Source of the DNA: Pseudomonadota bacterium
GTDB taxonomy: Bacteria; Pseudomonadota; Gammaproteobacteria; Acidiferrobacterales; Acidiferrobacteraceae
Direction: 5' to 3'
NCBI GenBank assembly: GCA_021795255.1
Contig: JAJYPQ010000110.1
Location: 1-10,262 of the forward strand
Length of the DNA stretch: 10,262 nt
Under the pieces are notes generated by a model. That model was not told where the DNA came from and did no database searches. It worked only from the letters and a program-made list of their open reading frames with translations. Numbering within the stretch: the first letter of the stretch is position 1; each line of letters begins with the position of its first letter. Positions 7,239 through 10,262 of the stretch are shown here, piece by piece. A program made the translations under genes and the position numbers.

Positions 7239-8120
7239 CTATCGCCCGAAGCGGGGTATTCCTTCTTCACGCACATCATCCTCAACTCCTAACTCATCGG
7301 CGTCATCGATTTCCACGCAGAGCAAAGTCATTCGGTATCCATCCCTCTGTCCGAGTGCCTGCTCGGTAAGAGATTTTACGCCCCGCGTACGGGACAGCCA
7401 GACATGGGGGTCCACCTCATCCCAGGCAGAGATAATGCCGTCACCGAGTCCGTCCCGTCGAGTCAATGAACCGTTCGGCAAAGGTCGACCTTTGCCAACC
7501 TCAAGATACGGAAAGTCCTCTCCGCGTTGTCCGTATAATATCGCGCCATTGCGCGAAAACACGATGGCGCAAGGCTCATCATGAAGAGCCACATATTTGC
7601 GTCCCGCCGCCTCCTTGCTGACATCATAGCGGTCGGCCAGCGTGAGGATGTGCGCCATCTCGGGACCGCCCCATTGACGTAGCGTCCGGCGAAAGCCAGT
7701 ATCTGGCATCAAGAAACCTGCCGAGAAAGCATTGGCTTCTGCTTCCATTTGCGCCGCCCGGTCAGGGCGGGATGGTACGTCGAAACGCCGCATATCGCTC
7801 GCTGTGCAGCGAAAGCCACCCGTAGGCGGCACATGCCAGGGGTTCAGGAAGTGGCCCAGCTCATGTCCTATCGTGAATCGTTGGCGCGGCCGGGGGCTAC
7901 GCTTATTCACCAGAATCGTGCCCGAGGATTTGTCGTCGAACGCGATGAGTCCACCCTCGAACCCCTCGGTATCCAGCGATTGTATCTGTTCGATATCCAG
8001 CGCGGCGGCGATCTCTTCAATCGGGACGGGGAGAGGGAGGTCGGGAATCTGGCCCAAAAGAGCGTCCAGTAATTTCTTAGGCGTGGTGCAGTCCGCAAGC
8101 GCCATGCGATCAAGTTTCAT
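7239..8120 (-). CDS. ImmA/IrrE family zinc metallopeptidase
   Basis: This 293-residue protein carries the zinc motif HELGH at residues 86-90, followed by EAEANAFSAGFLMP at about 126-139, whose glutamate supplies the third zinc ligand. This is the signature of the ImmA/IrrE (DUF955) peptidase family. Known: in ICEBs1 the ImmA protease cleaves its partner repressor ImmR after DNA damage, and IrrE/DdrO acts similarly in Deinococcus. The C-terminal half (about 150-293) is typical of longer family members and may be a sensing domain. The start at 8120 lies 12 bases after the stop of the upstream xre gene, with GGGTGG as a weak ribosome binding site, so the two are co-transcribed. Inferred: it cleaves or inactivates the adjacent XRE protein in response to a host or phage signal. 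Confidence 0.88.
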   Translation of the reverse strand: MKLDRMALADCTTPKKLLDALLGQIPDLPLPVPIEEIAAALDIEQIQSLDTEGFEGGLIAFDDKSSGTILVNKRSPRPRQRFTIGHELGHFLNPWHVPPTGGFRCTASDMRRFDVPSRPDRAAQMEAEANAFSAGFLMPDTGFRRTLRQWGGPEMAHILTLADRYDVSKEAAGRKYVALHDEPCAIVFSRNGAILYGQRGEDFPYLEVGKGRPLPNGSLTRRDGLGDGIISAWDEVDPHVWLSRTRGVKSLTEQALGQRDGYRMTLLCVEIDDADELGVEDDVREEGIPRFGR

Positions 8121-8132
8121 GCACTGCCACCC

Positions 8133-8456
8133 TCACTTCCGGTCTTTTTTCTTCATCGAGTCGAGGATGAGTTGCACGGTCGCCCGGTCTTCGTCGGATA
8201 AATTCTTAAAAGACCGATACATAACGAGCAACTCCTCCGCCTCCGGACCCTCGCCAGGAACCTCACCGCTGAGATACGAAATACTGACACCAAAATGATC
8301 GCCCAGCCGCTTGAGCAACTCCAAAGAGGGATTCTGGCTCTTCCCGGCCTCGATCTCCCAGATATGCGCCTTGGACGCCGCCACGGCATCGGCCACGGCT
8401 TGTAACGATTCCCCGCGCCGAAGCCGTAGTTGTTTGAGCTTTGCGCCAATCGACAT
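8133..8456 (-). CDS. XRE-family HTH transcriptional repressor
   Basis: This is a 107-residue DNA-binding protein. Residues about 5-65 form a Cro/C1-type helix-turn-helix: ESLQAVADAVAASKAHIWEI covers the helix pair, followed by EAGKSQNPSLELLKRLGDHF and the usual GVSISYLSGE end. A short helical tail (about 75-107), ending in basic KKKDRK, may carry dimerisation or the cleavage site for the peptidase. Being first in the operon with the ImmA-type peptidase, it matches the ImmR/ImmA arrangement. It is transcribed divergently from tnsA, with both promoters in the shared 8457-8662 region. Inferred: it represses its own promoter and probably the tns promoter. The start at ATG 8456 leaves a leader of about 31 bases after the extended -10 box. 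Confidence 0.9.
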   Translation of the reverse strand: MSIGAKLKQLRLRRGESLQAVADAVAASKAHIWEIEAGKSQNPSLELLKRLGDHFGVSISYLSGEVPGEGPEAEELLVMYRSFKNLSDEDRATVQLILDSMKKKDRK

Positions 8457-8483
8457 CCGTGATTCCGTCCCGCCAGTTAGATG

Positions 8484-8522
8484 GATCGGACGTTATTGTA
8501 GCACCGCTGTTGACAGATCGGA
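8484..8522. promoter_or_regulatory. Candidate operator repeats for the XRE repressor
   Basis: GATCGGA occurs at 8484-8490 and again at 8516-8522, 32 bp apart (about three helical turns). The second copy sits in the self-similar GATCGGATCG (8516-8525). The first lies at the predicted start of the leftward transcript, the second inside the spacer of the rightward promoter. A repressor bound to both could switch off both promoters. This rests on repeat and position only. Confidence 0.35.
8495..8503 (-). promoter_or_regulatory. Extended -10 promoter for xre-immA
   Basis: On the - strand the sequence reads TGCTACAAT: a TACAAT -10 box preceded by TGn, the extended -10 motif that can work without a good -35. 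No good -35 is present upstream. Transcription would start near 8488, about 31 bases before the xre ATG. Confidence 0.5.
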
Positions 8523-8538
8523 TCGTTTGTTTTATCTT
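8510..8538 (+). promoter_or_regulatory. Sigma70-like promoter for the tns operon
   Basis: A perfect TTGACA (8510-8515) is separated by exactly 17 bp from TATCTT (8533-8538, four of six consensus bases). Transcription would start near 8545 and run into tnsA, leaving a leader of about 190 bases if tnsA starts at 8738. The -35 box lies next to the leftward xre promoter, so the two promoters are back to back and probably co-regulated. Confidence 0.6.
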
Positions 8539-8576
8539 ACTATCATGTACTATGTGGTCATACGGTAGCAAAAGGG

Positions 8577-8634
8577 TATTCGGACGGCTTTTCAGGGACA
8601 TAAAAGCGAATAGCCATTCTGGGTCCCTATTCGG
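8577..8634. repeat. Interleaved direct and inverted repeats in the tnsA leader
   Basis: TATTCGG occurs directly repeated at 8577-8583 and 8628-8634 (51 bp apart), with the inverse CGAATA between them at 8607-8612. AGGGAC at 8594-8599 is also inverted as GTCCCT at 8623-8628. These may be TnsB-binding sites near a transposon end, operators, or an RNA structure in the tns leader. The window shows only the symmetry. Confidence 0.4.
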
Positions 8635-8737
8635 GATACGCCTTGTTGTAGCGGTACCTTAGGTGATTGCGATGTGCGCTGAGGTACGGGCAAAACCGGT
8701 GGCCAGGACCCTAATGTTTGGATGGAGCCATTATCAT

Positions 8738-9409
8738 ATGCGGCCTTACCGACTCACTCATCATCGAATTGACCAGGATGTGCCTGCCCGGACGCTAGGG
8801 AGAGGGCGTCCCGGTAAGCAGATCGTTCACTTTCCCTCCCTCAAAAACGAGGGCGTGATCGTGTGTGAAAGTCGTCTGGAGGCGGATTTCTGTCTTTGGC
8901 TTGAGTATGACAGGGACGTGGTGTCCTATCGGCCCCAACCGGAAACGGTGTCTCTGATCGTGGACGATAAGGCGTATCGGTACACCCCCGATGTACTCGC
9001 GATATCGTTTACTGGTGTGGAAAAAATATGGGAGGTCAAGCCGCACGGGGTGTATCGGTGGCCCGCGTATCTGCGCAAAATGATCGTCGCCGAAGAGTAT
9101 TTTGCGGCACAGGGGCGGGATTTTGAACTCGTCACCGATAGCGTGATTCGATGCCAGCCCTCGCTGCGCAATCTGCGTTGGCTGTACGCGCAGGCGCATG
9201 CAATCGATCTGCGGGCGATTCCCCATCTGTGGGACTCGCTCCAGGGACTGACCGGGCCGGTGACCCTGGGTCGCCTCCTCAACCAAGCCGTGCCGGTGAG
9301 TGTTCGGGCCATCGCGCACGCCGTCTTCCAGGGGCAACTGGCAATCAATCTCGGCGAGGTCTGGGGCCCTCATTCGGTCTTGACTATCCAGGAGGGCCCC
9401 TATGGCTGA
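8738..9409 (+). CDS. tnsA: TnsA-like transposon endonuclease
   Basis: TnsA is the endonuclease of Tn7-like transposons. It cuts the 5' ends of the element while TnsB cuts the 3' ends, allowing cut-and-paste movement. Numbering from ATG 8738 (223 residues), the catalytic set is visible: E48 (SRLEADF), D85 (YTPDVL) and E99-V-K101 (WEVKP), aligning with E63, D114 and QVK132 of the E. coli protein. Residues after about 120 would be the C-terminal domain that contacts TnsC. This start has GGAG at 8724-8727, ten bases upstream. In-frame alternatives at GTG 8663, ATG 8672 and ATG 8714 add up to 25 residues, and I see no Shine-Dalgarno for them as good as this one. The stop overlaps tnsB by 8 bases. 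Similarity is clear in the nuclease core and weaker elsewhere. Confidence 0.85.
   Translation: MRPYRLTHHRIDQDVPARTLGRGRPGKQIVHFPSLKNEGVIVCESRLEADFCLWLEYDRDVVSYRPQPETVSLIVDDKAYRYTPDVLAISFTGVEKIWEVKPHGVYRWPAYLRKMIVAEEYFAAQGRDFELVTDSVIRCQPSLRNLRWLYAQAHAIDLRAIPHLWDSLQGLTGPVTLGRLLNQAVPVSVRAIAHAVFQGQLAINLGEVWGPHSVLTIQEGPYG
9390..9395 (+). promoter_or_regulatory. Strong ribosome binding site of tnsB inside tnsA
   Basis: A perfect AGGAGG lies six bases before ATG 9402, within the last codons of tnsA. It decides the tnsB start and indicates independent, strong initiation of the transposase in addition to coupling through the overlap. Confidence 0.8.
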
Positions 9410-10262
9410 GCCTCTGATTCCCGTTGTCGGGTCCCGCTACCACCTGTTGGGCGAGGTCTACGAGGTCACGACAATCGACAAGGGTTTTGTTCACCTGCGC
9501 GGCGTGGAGATCAAGCGGGAGCGCCACCTGGCGCTCGCCGAGTTTGCCCGCAAACAGCAGGCGGGCGACATCCAGGTCGCCCTGCGCGCCCCAATCGAGA
9601 TATCCAGCGCGCCCCTGGCGGCAACGCTTTCGGACAAAGAGCGCAAGGAGCATGAGCGTCGCCTCGCTTATGTGCAGGAGGCCCAGCGCGGCCTGGGTGG
9701 CGTTCTGAGGCGCGCCCCAACCCTGGAGATGATCAAAAGAGTGGCGGAGCGTCTGCAGGATTTCGTTCCTCCCTCTTATTCAAATGTCTACAGATGGTTG
9801 CGTCGGTTCCAGCGAGCCAATGGCAATCCCTTGGCCCTGATCGATGACCAAGGAAGACGTAAGCCCCGCAAGGAACGTCTCGACCCGAGTGTGAGCACTT
9901 TGATCGATCAGCACGTCCGCCAGGATTATCTCAAAAGCCTTCGGCCTAGCGGCCAGTGCGTGTACGACCTGTTGGTCAATCAAATCCAGGGTAACAACAC
10001 CCACCGCGACCCCAGCGAGCAATTGCCGGTGCCATCACGCGCCACTTTTTACCGAAAGCTTGCCAACCTTGATCCTTACGCAGTCGATGTTGCCCGCTTC
10101 GGCCAGCAGACCGCAAAAAAACGGCATCGGTATGGGCGATCCATTCAGCCACCCGTGGAGCTCGGGGAGCGCGTGGAGGCCGACTGTTATCACATGGACG
10201 TGTTGGTCGTGGATGACCGCGGGGCGATGATTGGGCGTCCCTGGCTGTGCGCGCTCATCGAC
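9402..10262 (+). CDS. tnsB: TnsB-like DDE transposase (N-terminal part, cut by the window end)
   Basis: TnsB binds the ends of Tn7-like elements and performs 3' cleavage and strand transfer. The frame is open from ATG 9402 to the last base (287 codons seen, while Tn7 TnsB is about 700). Residues about 107-136 look like a helix-turn-helix DNA-binding region (TLEMIKRVAERL, then SNVYRWLRRF). A second such segment may lie at 211-225 (PSRATFYRKL). The retroviral-integrase-like core begins at about 257: VEADCYHMDVLVVDD places the first catalytic aspartate at D261, close to D273 of Tn7 TnsB, and PWLCALID follows at 280-287. The other two catalytic acidic residues lie outside the window. The 8-base overlap with tnsA and the shared direction show an operon, probably continuing to tnsC and a TniQ/TnsD target selector. 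Confidence 0.88.
   Translation, partial: MAEPLIPVVGSRYHLLGEVYEVTTIDKGFVHLRGVEIKRERHLALAEFARKQQAGDIQVALRAPIEISSAPLAATLSDKERKEHERRLAYVQEAQRGLGGVLRRAPTLEMIKRVAERLQDFVPPSYSNVYRWLRRFQRANGNPLALIDDQGRRKPRKERLDPSVSTLIDQHVRQDYLKSLRPSGQCVYDLLVNQIQGNNTHRDPSEQLPVPSRATFYRKLANLDPYAVDVARFGQQTAKKRHRYGRSIQPPVELGERVEADCYHMDVLVVDDRGAMIGRPWLCALID

Noticed and set aside
7732..8298. 188-residue + strand frame opposite immA and xre
   Set aside because: It is a shadow of the two clear - strand genes, whose zinc and helix-turn-helix motifs are unambiguous.
8663..8737. N-terminal extension of tnsA from GTG 8663
   Set aside because: The extension has no Shine-Dalgarno as good as the one at 8724-8727 and adds sequence outside the recognisable TnsA similarity. 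It is not strictly excluded.
1..10262. CRISPR arrays, tRNA or rRNA genes
   Set aside because: No regularly spaced repeats longer than about 20 bases and no cloverleaf or rRNA-like sequence were seen on either strand.

Overview
The window looks like an accessory region of a bacterial chromosome or large mobile element. GC content is moderate to high (my estimate, mid to upper fifties percent), Shine-Dalgarno starts are used, and the gene families suggest a Gram-negative, proteobacterium-like host. The host assignment is weak, because no housekeeping gene is present.

Left edge (1-104): two consecutive stem-loops match domains V and VI of a group II intron, including a bulged branch-point adenosine seven bases before a plausible 3' splice site. 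The rest of the intron, and any reverse transcriptase/maturase, lie to the left of the window. A mostly gene-free leader follows (105-447), with one weak small ORF.

Centre left (448-6887, + strand): a two-gene operon, translationally coupled through a 4-base overlap. The first gene encodes a 1644-residue protein with an N-terminal PD-(D/E)XK-like nuclease (QxK variant), a STAND-type P-loop NTPase and a long alpha-helical/HEAT-like C-terminal region. This is the architecture of Avs-type and related antiphage sensors. The second gene encodes a protein with an HsdR-N-like PD-(D/E)XK domain (D94, E110, K112). Its C-terminus appears frameshifted by loss of one base near 6692. Together they form a candidate defence module I cannot assign to a named subtype.

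Centre (6888-7238): no convincing gene, but a cluster of TGTTCA-type repeats, two in tandem on the - strand and one inverted on the + strand, which may be protein-binding sites or mark a mobile-element boundary.

Centre right (7239-8456, - strand): an XRE-family repressor followed by an ImmA/IrrE-type zinc peptidase, a pair known in other mobile elements to act as repressor and anti-repressor.

Right (8457-10262, + strand): a divergent promoter region with operator-like and transposon-end-like repeats, then tnsA and the first 287 codons of tnsB of a Tn7-like transposon. tnsA and tnsB overlap by 8 bases and the operon continues past the window. My working picture is a Tn7-like transposition module whose promoter faces an XRE/ImmA switch, next to a nuclease-STAND defence cassette. 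Whether the cassette is cargo inside the element or lies outside it depends on where the element's end is, which this window alone does not settle.
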